DNA of 64,000 bases. Origin: Trametopsis cervina (taxonomy: Eukaryota > Basidiomycota > Agaricomycetes > Polyporales > Irpicaceae). How positions within the stretch are numbered: position 1 is the stretch's first letter; the number at the start of each line of letters is the position of its first letter. The stretch is from contig MU278370.1 in assembly GCA_022385755.1 (NCBI GenBank), positions 195,247 to 259,246 of the forward strand, given 5' to 3'. Made by a program: the position numbers and the translations under genes. Positions 45,200-57,089 of the stretch are shown here, piece after piece. The notes below the pieces were generated by a model. That model saw nothing but the letters and a program-made list of their open reading frames with translations, was not told the origin of the DNA and made no database searches.

Positions 45200-45998
45200 C
45201 GCGGGGGGCGTTCAGAGAAGCTTGTGTGTAGGGGGGATGCAGGAAACCGGTTCGCGGTGCATATCTTGCCCACATACCTCCCCCTTTTAAGCACCCGACT
45301 CGTGTTGGTCGATACCATTGCCCGGTGAAAGTTAGGCTCAATGGCCATACTGATCGACATGCTGTCTACGCCTGGCAGCAGGGGTCATAGATCTTTTCGA
45401 GATCTGTGGCATAATCCGAAAACACGGTATCTTCGTCAATTGACCTCGCTCAGGCGTTCACGAAGGCAAAAGTTCACGTACGTTGCATGCTTCGCCACAT
45501 CTCTGCGCAGAGCATGCGCAGGAACGGCGCACTTGCAGACAAAAATACCAGTGAAAAGCAGAGTCTTGGGCATAGGCAGCGTTTCGGAGGATGCTGACGA
45601 GTGGCACTATGCATATGCACCTCACCAACTGGTGAGTGGCAAGAGCTGCCATTGGTTGATGCACATACGCAGGCGTCTGGCCATACTATCCCACGGCAGC
45701 AGATCTAATGGAGATGAGATCGGGTCAACATGCTCTTCAAGCTCGGGACGCACCTTCCACACATAACAGACAGAATTCGAGAGGAATATTGTAGTAGTGT
45801 CATGATTGTTATCATTAAGGACGTCTAAATCTAAACAAGGTGCATACAGGATAATTGGCGAGGGAGGATGATACAGATGAGAGTTAGAGATGAGCGGCAA
45901 TTATCCGCGTAGATAAAGAGATGTGATCGTGAAGGGTGAAAGAGAGGCGCAATCGAGCGCGGCGGGAGGTACAGATTATAGTATGCCGGAATAACGTG
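45200..45998. other. Intergenic
   Basis: No gene recognised. It contains the promoter of the HMG-box gene on its left and the 3' flank of the TmpA-like gene on its right. Confidence 0.5.
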
Positions 45999-48100
45999 TT
46001 TATGAATCCCAGAGAGGGCCGAAGGCGTGCATGCCATTCTCCTTGCAGCCTTGCATCAGCTCAGCGTTACCCGCAGGGTTGGACGTGATGAGGACAACTA
46101 CAAGGAGAGAGAACGCGTCAGACAGTGATCAATAGTAGTAGTGATGTGGAGGAGACTCACCTTCAGCCTTGAACGAGATATAGATGTCCTTCAGCATCTT
46201 CATCGTGTCGGGTCGGCGACCCTCCTTCTTCGTGTCGTACAGAATGTAACGTTCCTTAGGGATCGTGCGATGGATCATGTCAAACAGAACAGGTCCGAAT
46301 GACTTCTCCATGTCGGATCCGATCCAGATCAAGAACCAGTTGTCGAGCTGGACAGTGGTCGAGAGAACAGCACCAATACCAGAGCCGGTACAGATAGCAA
46401 TGCCCTTGCGGAAGAAGTGCGCGAGGTACGGGAGACCAGCGAACTAGATAGCACGAGAACAGGTCAGTCAAATTGTTCGGGGCGAGCGCATGAGGATAGA
46501 TATAGAATACTCGCCTTCATCTCACGAGTCCACAGAGTCTTGGGCGGGTCGCTGACAAGACCGCGAGTCCAGTCTCCTTGCACACCGGCGATAATGTAGT
46601 GCGTGTTGCTCGCAATGCCCTCGGAGATAATTCCGAAACCGTGGTATTCCATCGTCGCAGACCGGCTGATACGACCGAGCAGACCCTGTTGGATACCCTT
46701 CTGGAACTTGATCACAGCAACACGGGGAGAGGGCTGTATAGCATGGATAGAGTTATTTTAGATGATGTATTGTATCATCGAGTAGAGCGCTGCAACTTAC
46801 AGTGGTGATCTCAACAGGCACCTCACGGATCGTGGTCCACGGGATAGCGATGAGCACGGTGATGCAAAGAGCGTACCAGAACTCCTGCGTCTTGACCGGA
46901 TGACGACCTTCAGTGGTGAAGCTGCCATCGGGCTTCAGAGAGTCGGACAAGCAGACGAAGATCCAGACGAAGATGACAGAGAGCCAACCAGCGAAACGAT
47001 GGTGGCGTTCGAAGAAGCTGCAGAGAGGAAGAGAGGGAGGGAGAGAGGAAGGAAGAAAGAAAGAAAGAAAGAAAGAGCGATCATATATCAGCTACTGTCG
47101 ATTGAAGAGTTGTCAGGGAGGGATCGTGCTACTCACTTGTGATGGTGTGCACGAATCCAGGGAGCAGCGGCAACCATGGTCACAACAGTGATGACGACGC
47201 CGAGCACACCCCACGCGAGGACCGCAGCGGGAGTGTTGTGGATGGCACGGTGTTGGAATGTGCGGACGACGGTGTAGATGAACCATGCGATACCGGAGGT
47301 GGCACATCCAGAGTGAATACCGCCGAGATGTTGGAGGAGACCAGTCAAGAAGATGCGGACGGGAAGAGGAGCCCACTGTATCAAACAAGGTGCGTGTCAG
47401 TCGTTGTCGGAAATATGCGAGAGCAGCAGATGCGCAATGTCGGACGTACCTTTTGGAAGGCGTGCACAAGAGGCCAGTAGAGGAAGTAACGAATGAAGAA
47501 CTCATTGCGACAGGCGACCGAGGCAGTCAAATTTCCGAGGGCCATCGCAGCGCCGTGGTTCTCAGCGTACGGCCACTTGCCGCATGCCGTCACCACTATC
47601 CCAATCATGTTCAGAGTGAACGCCAAAGTGTAAAGCTGTGATAAGACGAAAGAAGAAGAAGCGAAGTAGGTGATCGTCAGCATCGTGACATTGTAGTGAT
47701 GCAGCGATCATTGTCGGACGTACCATCCGATATGGGTTATACCAAACTCTGAACTTAATCCACAGAGTGGGAGGCTTCAGCCGGGCATTCTTCACACCCT
47801 TCTCGAGAGCAGGCACGAGGTAGTTCGCAAGGTCTTCCTCGAAGGCATCGGCCTTCTCAGTGTCGTGAATGGAAGGCGTCGGGGTGCCTTTGGCGCTGCT
47901 GGAGGCGCTGCCTACCATTGTCGAGACTTGCGACTTCTCGTTTTCGTCATCTTTGCGGGAGTTGGCAAGCTTAGAGCCGGAGAAGACAACGCCAGTTGCG
48001 GATTTCTGAGGAGTGGTCGACGACATCTTGAACTGGGTAAGGCGGTTGAAGACCTCGCTGGTCGATGCTTTCCATTTCCCAGCTACCCCATGGTTATATA
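45999..48100 (-). repeat. Inverted repeat arm, left (TmpA-like gene body)
   Basis: Reverse complement of 49910-52012, nearly base for base (position x pairs with 98010 minus x). The match begins at TATATAACCATGG and ends one base after the stop codon. The only differences I found lie in the last intron (about 46120-46140): one missing T and about two substitutions. Outside the arms sequence is unlike at the 3' side and only distantly alike at the promoter side. Confidence 0.92.
46000..48026 (-). CDS. TmpA-like transmembrane flavoprotein (left copy)
   Basis: Seven exons: 48026-47724, 47635-47450, 47375-47137, 47017-46801, 46733-46515, 46443-46161, 46097-46000; 514 residues, sequence-identical in protein to the right copy at 49984-52011. 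A ~90-residue soluble N-terminus is followed by several helices (LYTLAFTLNMIGIVVTA, FFIRYFLYWPLVHAF, VLAWGVLGVVITVVTMVAAA, FAGWLSVIFVWIFVCL) and a cytosolic nucleotide-binding-like half with GLLGRISRSATMEYHGFGII, AICTGSGIGAVLST and the terminal ENGMHAFGPLWDS. Aspergillus nidulans TmpA, a member of this family related to ferric reductases, affects asexual development. The TATA box lies 65-75 bp upstream. The fifth intron starts with GC (AAG-GCGAGT) rather than GT. Confidence 0.85.
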
Positions 48101-49909
48101 GATGTCGGGTCCTCTGCAGTATAAAGTAGGCGCAGTGGTGTTCGTTTCTGGTGCCCTGTCAACAACACAGCAGAATTCGCTGATACCCACGCTCGCCCAT
48201 GCATAGCGATTTCCCCCGAATTTGTCCCTGCCATAAAACTTTGCTACATCAGTGTGTTTGACGGGAGAGCGGTGCAGGGAGCGTACCGGTGTACACAAAT
48301 CGAGGCATACACCAAGTGGCACTTTTCGTTTGGCGGGGTAAAGGAAGGCAACAAGTGTACGGGCGCATAACGCGTCCCCGGCGGCTAGATTGCCGATGGG
48401 GGATCATGTTGAAACGATTGGAACGACGGCAAGAGTGTACAGGACTCTGGCGCTCCTCACTTCGTAGAGCGACGCTGAAAGGTCGGTGGTGGCAGTGAGT
48501 ACAGAAATCATTCGATCAGCTCGCATAGTAGTCGGGCTCCGTGAAGCATAGGTCCTTGAACCATAGCTCCGGTGTCTCGCCAGCTCTGGGCGAACAACTT
48601 GCGATTGTGTGGCGTTCTATCATCATGTAAGTATTGACGGCAGGAAAGTTACACCGACGCTTGAGATTTTGCAGACATACGTGCTGCAGGTAGATGGCTT
48701 GTGCAAGCCGCTCGTTTTGCTCGGTTGAACGGTTCACGACGCTGAGAGTTCGTTAGTCCAACAGTTGGACCAGAGTACGTCTTGACTTGTGCAGACCACT
48801 ACTGATGCCAAGCTGCAATCGGTTCAAGTCGATTCATCGAGCTGACCCGAGAGCAGATGAGTATCATGGGAGCCGATAGCAGAGATTAGAGGTTGAAGCC
48901 GGTCCCCTCCGCCTGGAGGCCGTAGTCGTCAGAGGAGAAGCTTGGGGCGCTTGAGGTTAAGGGGCGCGGCAGAATCCCGCCCAGTCGCCCAAAACGGGAC
49001 GCTGATGCGCCACCATTCATTCCTACTCTCAACTCCGTGTCGGAGTCGGCCAGTGGATGTTGCAGCTCAACGCTCATCGGTATGACCGCAATCTACCATG
49101 TCTTTCGTCGTAACAGCGGAAACCCACGGAGCTGTATCGGTTTGAAAACTTCGGAATCGGGTCAGTTCGACGCGTCCAGTTGCGACTAGAACCGTCTCAG
49201 CCCCCGCATGTCAGCAAACCAAACGCGAACGTACTCTGGTCCAGCCCGTACTATCGCGCCATAGACGATCTTTGAGCCGAACCGTATAGCTATCCGCATG
49301 CATGAGTAGACCTTTATCGCGGGAAATCCAACGATTGCCACTGGACGGATGGGTGCTGCGCATAACAGCCGTGAGTGCCACAGTATGCTTTCCTGCATGT
49401 ATCTCGAGCTCATTGAACTGACGACAGTACAAGGCTCTTGTCTTTTGCTAGGATTATCTACGGCGTGTAACGGCTTTGTTCATGTTTGGAATCATCGACA
49501 CCTCTGTTGTCTAGCCAGACAATCATGTCTATCGCCACTAGAGTCTGGTCGTGTCGCAAATCTGCGAGCTCTGCAAGAAAACTCGTGAAAGGCTATGGGG
49601 ACGGGTACACGTTTACCGTGGTAAAGGCCTGTTTACCCGCTAGCACCTAGAAGCGCTCTCTCTCGACGTTGGCAGGCCTACGCCGGTACATTTTCCTCGC
49701 TTTGCTCTACCGCTGCCCACAACTCCAGCGTACGTTTTCTGCATATCGGGCGCAAAGTTTCCTCAGATGTCCAACTTTTTGGCACTGGACAAATTCGGGA
49801 AAGACCGTCGACATCGAGTGGCTCGCGAACCTTCCCTAGTAGACGTTCCTGACAGGGAAGAGAGGGCGGGTCAACAGGGAACCCTTGTTCTGTGCAACGG
49901 GCGAAGGTG
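48101..49909. promoter_or_regulatory. Spacer holding two divergent TmpA-like promoters
   Basis: 1.8 kb between the inverted arms with no gene recognised. Each end carries a related but diverged promoter. Both have GGACAAATTCGGG about 110-130 bp outside the arm border (48212-48233 minus; 49785-49800 plus) and TGACAGGG nearer the TATA box. The rest of the spacer differs between the two sides, so the two genes may be differently controlled. Confidence 0.6.
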
Positions 49910-52012
49910 TATATAACCATGGGGTAGCTGGGAAATGGAAAGCATCGACCAGCGAGGTCTTCAACCGCCTTACCCAGTTCAAGATGTCGTCGACCACTCC
50001 TCAGAAATCCGCAACTGGCGTTGTCTTCTCCGGCTCTAAGCTTGCCAACTCCCGCAAAGATGACGAAAACGAGAAGTCGCAAGTCTCGACAATGGTAGGC
50101 AGCGCCTCCAGCAGCGCCAAAGGCACCCCGACGCCTTCCATTCACGACACTGAGAAGGCCGATGCCTTCGAGGAAGACCTTGCGAACTACCTCGTGCCTG
50201 CTCTCGAGAAGGGTGTGAAGAATGCCCGGCTGAAGCCTCCCACTCTGTGGATTAAGTTCAGAGTTTGGTATAACCCATATCGGATGGTACGTCCGACAAT
50301 GATCGCTGCATCACTACAATGTCACGATGCTGACGATCACCTACTTCGCTTCTTCTTCTTTCGTCTTATCACAGCTTTACACTTTGGCGTTCACTCTGAA
50401 CATGATTGGGATAGTGGTGACGGCATGCGGCAAGTGGCCGTACGCTGAGAACCACGGCGCTGCGATGGCCCTCGGAAATTTGACTGCCTCGGTCGCCTGT
50501 CGCAATGAGTTCTTCATTCGTTACTTCCTCTACTGGCCTCTTGTGCACGCCTTCCAAAAGGTACGTCCGACATTGCGCATCTGCTGCTCTCGCATATTTC
50601 CGACAACGACTGACACGCACCTTGTTTGATACAGTGGGCTCCTCTTCCCGTCCGCATCTTCTTGACTGGTCTCCTCCAACATCTCGGCGGTATTCACTCT
50701 GGATGTGCCACCTCCGGTATCGCATGGTTCATCTACACCGTCGTCCGCACATTCCAACACCGTGCCATCCACAACACTCCCGCTGCGGTCCTCGCGTGGG
50801 GTGTGCTCGGCGTCGTCATCACTGTTGTGACCATGGTTGCCGCTGCTCCCTGGATTCGTGCACACCATCACAAGTGAGTAGCACGATCCCTCCCTGACAA
50901 CTCTTCAATCGACAGTAGCTGATATATGATCGCTCTTTCTTTCTTTCTTTCTTTCTTCCTTCCTCTCTCCCTCCCTCTCTTCCTCTCTGCAGCTTCTTCG
51001 AACGCCACCATCGTTTCGCTGGTTGGCTCTCTGTCATCTTCGTCTGGATCTTCGTCTGCTTGTCCGACTCTCTGAAGCCCGATGGCAGCTTCACCACTGA
51101 AGGTCGTCATCCGGTCAAGACGCAGGAGTTCTGGTACGCTCTTTGCATCACCGTGCTCATCGCTATCCCGTGGACCACGATCCGTGAGGTGCCTGTTGAG
51201 ATCACCACTGTAAGTTGCAGCGCTCTACTCGATGATACAATACATCATCTAAAATAACTCTATCCATGCTATACAGCCCTCTCCCCGTGTTGCTGTGATC
51301 AAGTTCCAGAAGGGTATCCAACAGGGTCTGCTCGGTCGTATCAGCCGGTCTGCGACGATGGAATACCACGGTTTCGGAATTATCTCCGAGGGCATTGCGA
51401 GCAACACGCACTACATTATCGCCGGTGTGCAAGGAGACTGGACTCGCGGTCTTGTCAGCGACCCGCCCAAGACTCTGTGGACTCGTGAGATGAAGGCGAG
51501 TATTCTATATCTATCCTCATGCGCTCGCCCCGAACAATTTGACTGACCTGTTCTCGTGCTATCTAGTTCGCTGGTCTCCCGTACCTCGCGCACTTCTTCC
51601 GCAAGGGCATTGCTATCTGTACCGGCTCCGGTATTGGTGCTGTTCTCTCGACCACTGTCCAGCTTGACAACTGGTTCTTGATCTGGATCGGGTCCGACAT
51701 GGAGAAGTCATTCGGACCTGTTCTGTTCGACATGATCCATCGCACGATCCCTAAGGAACGTTACATTCTGTACGACACGAAGAAGGAGGGACGCCGACCC
51801 GACACGATGAAGATGCTGAAGGACATCTATATCTCGTTCAAGGCTGAAGGTGAGTCTCCTCCACATCACTACTACTTATTGATCGCTCTCTGACGCGTTC
51901 TCTCTCCTTGTAGTTGTCCTCATCACGTCCAACCCTGCGGGTAACGCTGAGCTGATGCAAGGCTGCAAGGAGAATGGCATGCACGCCTTCGGCCCTCTCT
52001 GGGATTCATAAA
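49910..52012 (+). repeat. Inverted repeat arm, right (TmpA-like gene body)
   Basis: Partner of 45999-48100. The arm includes the TATA box, 5' leader, seven exons and all six introns, among them a CT-rich intron with five TTTC units that has the same unit number in both arms. Confidence 0.92.
49984..52011 (+). CDS. TmpA-like transmembrane flavoprotein (right copy)
   Basis: Seven exons: 49984-50286, 50375-50560, 50635-50873, 50993-51209, 51277-51495, 51567-51849, 51914-52011; 514 residues. The product is the same as that of the copy at 46000-48026, which describes its domains. Conserved His residues in HLGGIHSGCATSG and FFERHHRFAGWL fit heme or metal positions of ferric-reductase-like cores, but the arrangement differs from true FRE proteins, so electron-transfer activity is inference. 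The intron between MK and FAGLPYLAHFF uses the GC donor in this copy too. The 3' flank differs completely from the left copy. Confidence 0.86.
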
Positions 52013-52819
52013 TTCCTCTCTCACGACGCAAGCCTCGGTAATATCCCAGGCATCCAAGCAGTCTAATTACTCGCGCTTTGCTTACGCCTATCCTCGCTTT
52101 GACTATCCTTCTTAACGAAGCCTTCCTCGCCATACACATCCCCTTCCCCTCTCGCTGTTGTACCTATTATGATGTTCCCCTGACAATGCTTCCCCATGTA
52201 GATCTGTAGAATTAGACGTGCCTAATAATGATTTTTTTCACTCCATAATTCCGCATTTCTTTCGTGCTGCTTCACCATGTTTCCCCTCGCTGCTTCGCTC
52301 ACCTGTTGCGCTACCCTACTCAACGCTTGTCTGAGAGCTGTGGTCTTCTGCTGTCAAGGCTATTCACACCATGGCAAATGCGTCGCCCACTCTCACTCTC
52401 AACGCCAAACCCGGATTTCTGCCGCCCGAAACCTATCGCAGTGAACCCTGCTGTTCACGTCATTTACTGTGTAGGAACTATTGTGAAGGTCTACAGTCTA
52501 GTCCCTTGGCTTGCATGTCAAGTAACATGGCCGTTCATCTTGGGCTCACGTCAAGAACGCAACATCTTCGTTGTACTAGCTATTGAGTATCTAGCAGTTA
52601 GGCGAGCGAACGGGCCAGCTTTCGCATTCAGTAGCTGACTGTTATTTTTCAAATCCGGGAAGGTTTGTGCAGACTGAGCATCTAGCTGGTGTGCATGTAT
52701 CCATATATATTACGCATGTACCTAGTATTCATGTATCCATATATTTTACGCATGTACCTAGTATGCATGTTTGACGATACACCACCTTGAAGAACAAGTA
52801 GGGAGAAAATATTGTGGTC
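52013..52819. other. Intergenic with a short tandem repeat
   Basis: No gene supported. A 36 bp unit is repeated twice at 52693-52728 and 52729-52764 (CATGTATCCATATAT...GCATGTACCTAGTAT) with two differences. Confidence 0.6.
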
Positions 52820-54360
52820 TCAAGCCTGCGGGTAAAATGGGAACCAATATCCCCAGTAGGCTGGTGCCGGATGGATCGGTCTTGAAGGGCACCACACGAG
52901 GTCCCCATTGTATTCCGTGTTACTCGCCTTCAGTTTACTCCAGTTCCATGTGACGCCAGACTCCGCCGAAAACTCGGATACCGCGCCAGGCTCATTCGGG
53001 CAGGACTTGCTTAGGGAAGATGAAGGTATCGGATGAGAGAATTTATGTTCCTCGCTGTTGTGTTCGCCACTGACTTCTGCGTAGGGACAACCAGGTATGT
53101 CTCTGGCGGTGCGGCACGACGGCGGGACGTGGGTAGATGTGGAAGTGGAAGGGGACACGGGCGGTGGTGGCAGAGACCATTCCGGAGTTCCTGTCGAGTA
53201 CTGGGCTAGTGGTGGCAGCGGGGAGACAAGTACGGGGTTAGACGGTGGGACTGTGGCAGCGGGCTGGAGGCACAAAGTCAGCGAGTCGATACTACTTGAT
53301 TTCGGGGCGGTTCTTACATTGTGAGACTTCGCACAAGCCTTCTTCCGTCCTCTCTTCATCCCACTCCTCTCGTCGGTGCCTCCCCTTTTCCTCTTCGATA
53401 TTGTTTCAACGCTCCTGTATGTGTCAACGAACCCAGTAGTCGTAGCCGCAGGTGGGTATGCCACGTTGTGAGCCTCCTGAAGGTGATGTCGCAGCGACAT
53501 CGGCCCAGTAAATTGTCTGTGACAATGCTCGACACTGCATATTCGGACGCCTGGCATACTGGACAGACTAAGTGAGTGGGTCGCCGGGCACTCGCCAAAA
53601 GATAGTTGACATACTGTATTTTATGATGATTCGAGATAGCCGTGTTCCGCGTGCATGCATACGAGCAACTTGGATATCGGCATTTATACGGTTGGCTGAA
53701 AGACAAACGTTAGAAATAGTTGAAGACGCAGCGTAGAAGGTTCGGTCTGAACGTACTGGTGTCTACAGAGATGTATGCGTATATGTCTTGACGTCACTGA
53801 GGGTTGGAATTTGTCCTTCTGCTTGCAGAATGGGCATTCATATTTATCTTCCTGGTGTGACAAGGCCAGAAACATAAGAGATCGAAACTTTACGAGGGGT
53901 GGTGCGCTACTTACTCCGACCTTGCGGAACAAGGCCTTGCCTCTTTCTATTTGAGGAATATTTCCAATCTGTTGGAGAGTCAGCCGAGGTCACATTCAGA
54001 ATAGGTGATGTTGACCGTATGTGCGACCGCCCTATAGTCACCAAGCAGCACGAGTATTTCTCGTGCAGCTTTGCACTTGCGTCGCTTGTCGGGGCCACAA
54101 AAACGTGAGCAGTCTCCGTCGGGGGTATAGTCGTCCCCGGATTTAGATTGTCGTAGAAGTTCATCCATGTGTACTTCACAATCATCCGGCGTCGTCCAGA
54201 ACAGAGCATCTCGGCCTTCGCTTGACCGGGCGAGAAGGCTGTTCTCCGTAGAGGTCAGCGAAGACAGCGCATGGGGTCCCGGGGGCGGTAGCACGTCTGT
54301 CTCGTCATCTGCCAACGCATGGCGAGATACAGCCCGATAGGCGTCGTGGGGAGCTGCCAT
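52820..54360 (-). CDS. C2H2 zinc finger protein
   Basis: The 3' exons are firm: 53851-53757, 53695-53615 and 53558-52820. They join in phase to give three fingers: ECPFCKQKDKF...SRHIRIH, YKCRYPSCSYAC...NHHKIH and ICSVEHCHRQF...RHHLQEAH. Each is split between or bounded by introns. A bipartite basic stretch (SKRKRGG, KRGRKKACAK) suggests nuclear import, followed by a ~150-residue Pro/Ser-rich tail ending WGYWFPFYPQA. Upstream exons are less certain: an exon ending FRKVG at 53915 precedes the first finger, and the likely start is MAAPHDAYRAVSRH at 54360, through a weak GTC donor. Probably a DNA-binding regulator; target unknown. An unusual spacing, C-x4-C in the last two fingers, is seen in some fungal factors. 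Confidence 0.7.
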
Positions 54361-56100
54361 TGGCGGTCTGGAGATGGAGAGACTCGGATGAAATGAGGTG
54401 TTGACGTGTATTGCTCGGTGTTGGTGACGACGCAGAGTGGAAATTTTTGGGTAGTACAAGTAGAGAAGCGGTGTAAGCCGTATAGAGACTGAGGTGGATG
54501 AGATGCAACGTGCGGTCCTCGAAACTTTTCACGAAACCTGGGGGGAGAGGCTACCCGGGTAGATGTTGAAAGGAGAAAAGAGAACAAAAGCGACGGGCTT
54601 GATGTTGTACCCGATGGTGGGAAACTTGACCCTGTTGGCAAGAAACTTTCGGGCTTTGCATCTGTGGGTCCACGCTCAACACGTGCAGCCCCTCTTCCAC
54701 CTCATGACTCCCATGTCTGTTGCGCGCATCACACCAAACCTTGGCTGCATAATACCCACTTCGTCCGTGGATCACTGGTAATAGGCTGTACATTGTTGGA
54801 ATGAATTTTCCCATTGTAAGGCCTAGATACACGCTGTTCGTCGCCAAACGAGCGGTCGTCGTCGGGTTTCCACTAGCGTTGCCGCGGCCATTCTGCGCTG
54901 GCTAGGCTAACATTGAGTGCGGGCGTGGTGATTACACATCCGGTGGACCCCGCTACGTCGTGCAGTCGATACCAATTCCTTTGTTGCACAAGGTGCTTGC
55001 ACATGCTCTGCCAGCCTCGCACGATCTATTGACATACGAAGTATTCCTTTGCTATTGTGCTGAAAGGAAGCTGACCCATGTTTTGTGAAATAGTTGTGGG
55101 GATCGATTGCAAAGGTAAAGGAGAGTTTTAGAGTCATATGAAGCATGTTCTGGTCTGACTACAGATGAGTTGATATCAGCGACGTTCGAGGCTCAACTCA
55201 CCACTTAGCTCGTCCAGAGACGGTCCTTGGCGCAATCTTCGACAGTGAAACCGCTCCGCGAGTACTGGCAATTCCTTCATCTACACGCTGGCGGCCGAAT
55301 TTGCCTACGTGTGTGGCCCGCATGGTTATGGCCAGCTTACGTGATTCTCACCATATTCGAGGTCACGCCTCACCAGATCGCCTTTCAGAGAGCACGCCAG
55401 GTAGACTTCACCGATCCGAAGACGACCTGCTTGGGATTTGGGGGGAACGCATAGTTGCATGGACAACCCATTCGGTCTTCCCCAAGTGGAAATCAGGGAA
55501 TATGGGACGCTCCATTTACAATTACGCGGTTTGGCCTTCAAGTCTGAGACTCGGAGATGATACAAGGCTTCCTGGTTCCAGCGCGTACCATGGCGGGGTA
55601 CTACGGCGCATGTGTCTCCACGGAGGTTGTACGCCCATCCTCGCGTCCAAGAAATCCCGTACCGGTATTGAAGGTTCATCGAAGGTCTTGGAGCCACAAC
55701 TACTTGCCTGCGACGGTCCATCGGCTGAAGGAAGATTTTTTAATGGCTTTCCACCGATACCCATCCGTATTGGCATACAGCTACCGCCGTCGTTGTGTTT
55801 TTAGGACGTAGTGTCCCCGTGGACTACGATCCGCTCAGCTCCCAGCAGACAATGCCGAAGTAGAGACCACTCACATCCAACTCGCGCACACTGCAAATTG
55901 CATCCCGACCGTATCAGCCCGCACACGTATTGAGGAGTCACGATACTCGGAACGCAACGCGGACTACGGGCACTCTCAACACGTATGGCATACGTGTGTG
56001 AGGGTGCCTGTAAGTCCTAGTTGATTCCTTGTTCCGCCCAACCGCCCACATGGAAAGGAACCAGATAGGAACCCTTGATCCCCGTTTAGTGGCCACCACA

Positions 56101-56146
56101 CGAAGAAGGCATCCTCATCCAGGCTGGGATGAAGATGCCTTCTTCG
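56101..56146. repeat. Near-perfect palindrome (hairpin)
   Basis: Arms of 20 bp at 56101-56120 and 56127-56146 are reverse complements with one mismatch, separated by six bases. Arm 1 is CGAAGAAGGCATCCTCATCC. Both strands read D-E-D-A-F-F-V across it. Confidence 0.85.
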
Positions 56147-56964
56147 TCTTTTATAACGCCGATATCGCGAGGGCTCGAAGGTCCGACGTGGCGTTGAGGA
56201 TGGTTCGCCGGTTGCTTCGTCGTTACGGGGAAAGAGCATGGGATGCTATATGTACTCAGAAAAAGCGAGCCGCACCCGAGCAGACCGCGATGAAGAGACA
56301 GAGTGCCTGGGATGAAAGAGGTTGACGGAACTGTCAATGCTTGCGAGGTTCAAGCAGCTTGGGAGCATGAAAAAAAGCAGGCGCTCTAGGAGACGTTTCC
56401 AACACCTGCTCCTGCTCGCAACCATCACGACCTACGTTTTCACAGCGACGAAATGCTGTTCACTCTCTAGCTTTTTAGCTACGACCGCTACGAGCTCTGC
56501 TTTCACGACAACGAGTATTGCTTCTCATACCTTTCTTCCGTCCACCACGCCTTGGTATGCCACATTCCGTGCGTGTCAAGTTTCGACGTCCCGGACGAGG
56601 TCCAAATGCTCTGGAGGGCTGCGTGGGGATACTACCGGTCTGAGAGATACAGAGGTACCCGAGGAGTGCTTCGCAAACGCTGCGAACTCCGTTCTCACGA
56701 CAGCGACAATCGGCGTTCTTGCCCCTTTCCCGTCTGCCTCAGGTTGAGCGGCCCGTGAAGATACTCGACGGCTTGTGCCAGGCCCAAGTGTTATGGAGTG
56801 CTGCCTGGCAATCCTGCCATTTTGAAGGACTCAGGGGATATTGTTGTGGTCCGGATTGAGGTGAGTTGGATCAGCCATCGTCGTATTTATGGTTCTGAAC
56901 CCACGTAAGACTTTGCTGGCACCCCTGTATGTGGCCGGCTGCTTGATTAGCATGTCTCTCAAGT

Positions 56965-57089
56965 CCCCACGAACGATTGATTGTCTACATCTCTGGCGAA
57001 CGTCGATCCACTCAGGCCCGCTGCAAGCCCCCACGAACGATTCATTGTCTACCTCTGGCGAACGTCGATCCACTCAGGCCCGCTGCAAG
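56965..57089 (+). repeat. 62 bp tandem repeat, two copies
   Basis: 56965-57027 and 57028-57089 share CCCCACGAACGATT, GTCTAC, CTCTGGCGAACGTCGATCC and ACTCAGGCCCGCTGCAAG, with a small indel after GTCTAC and one substitution. Confidence 0.85.

Noticed and set aside
46900..47191. Frames antisense to TmpA exons and introns (KERKKER-rich)
   Set aside because: They come from the complementary strand of a CT-rich intron microsatellite and occur identically in both arms.
45999..52012. Assembly artefact explaining the inverted TmpA pair
   Set aside because: The spacer is unique, the outer flanks differ, the promoters are related but diverged, and the arms differ in the last intron, all of which fit real DNA better. 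It is kept as a point to check with long reads.
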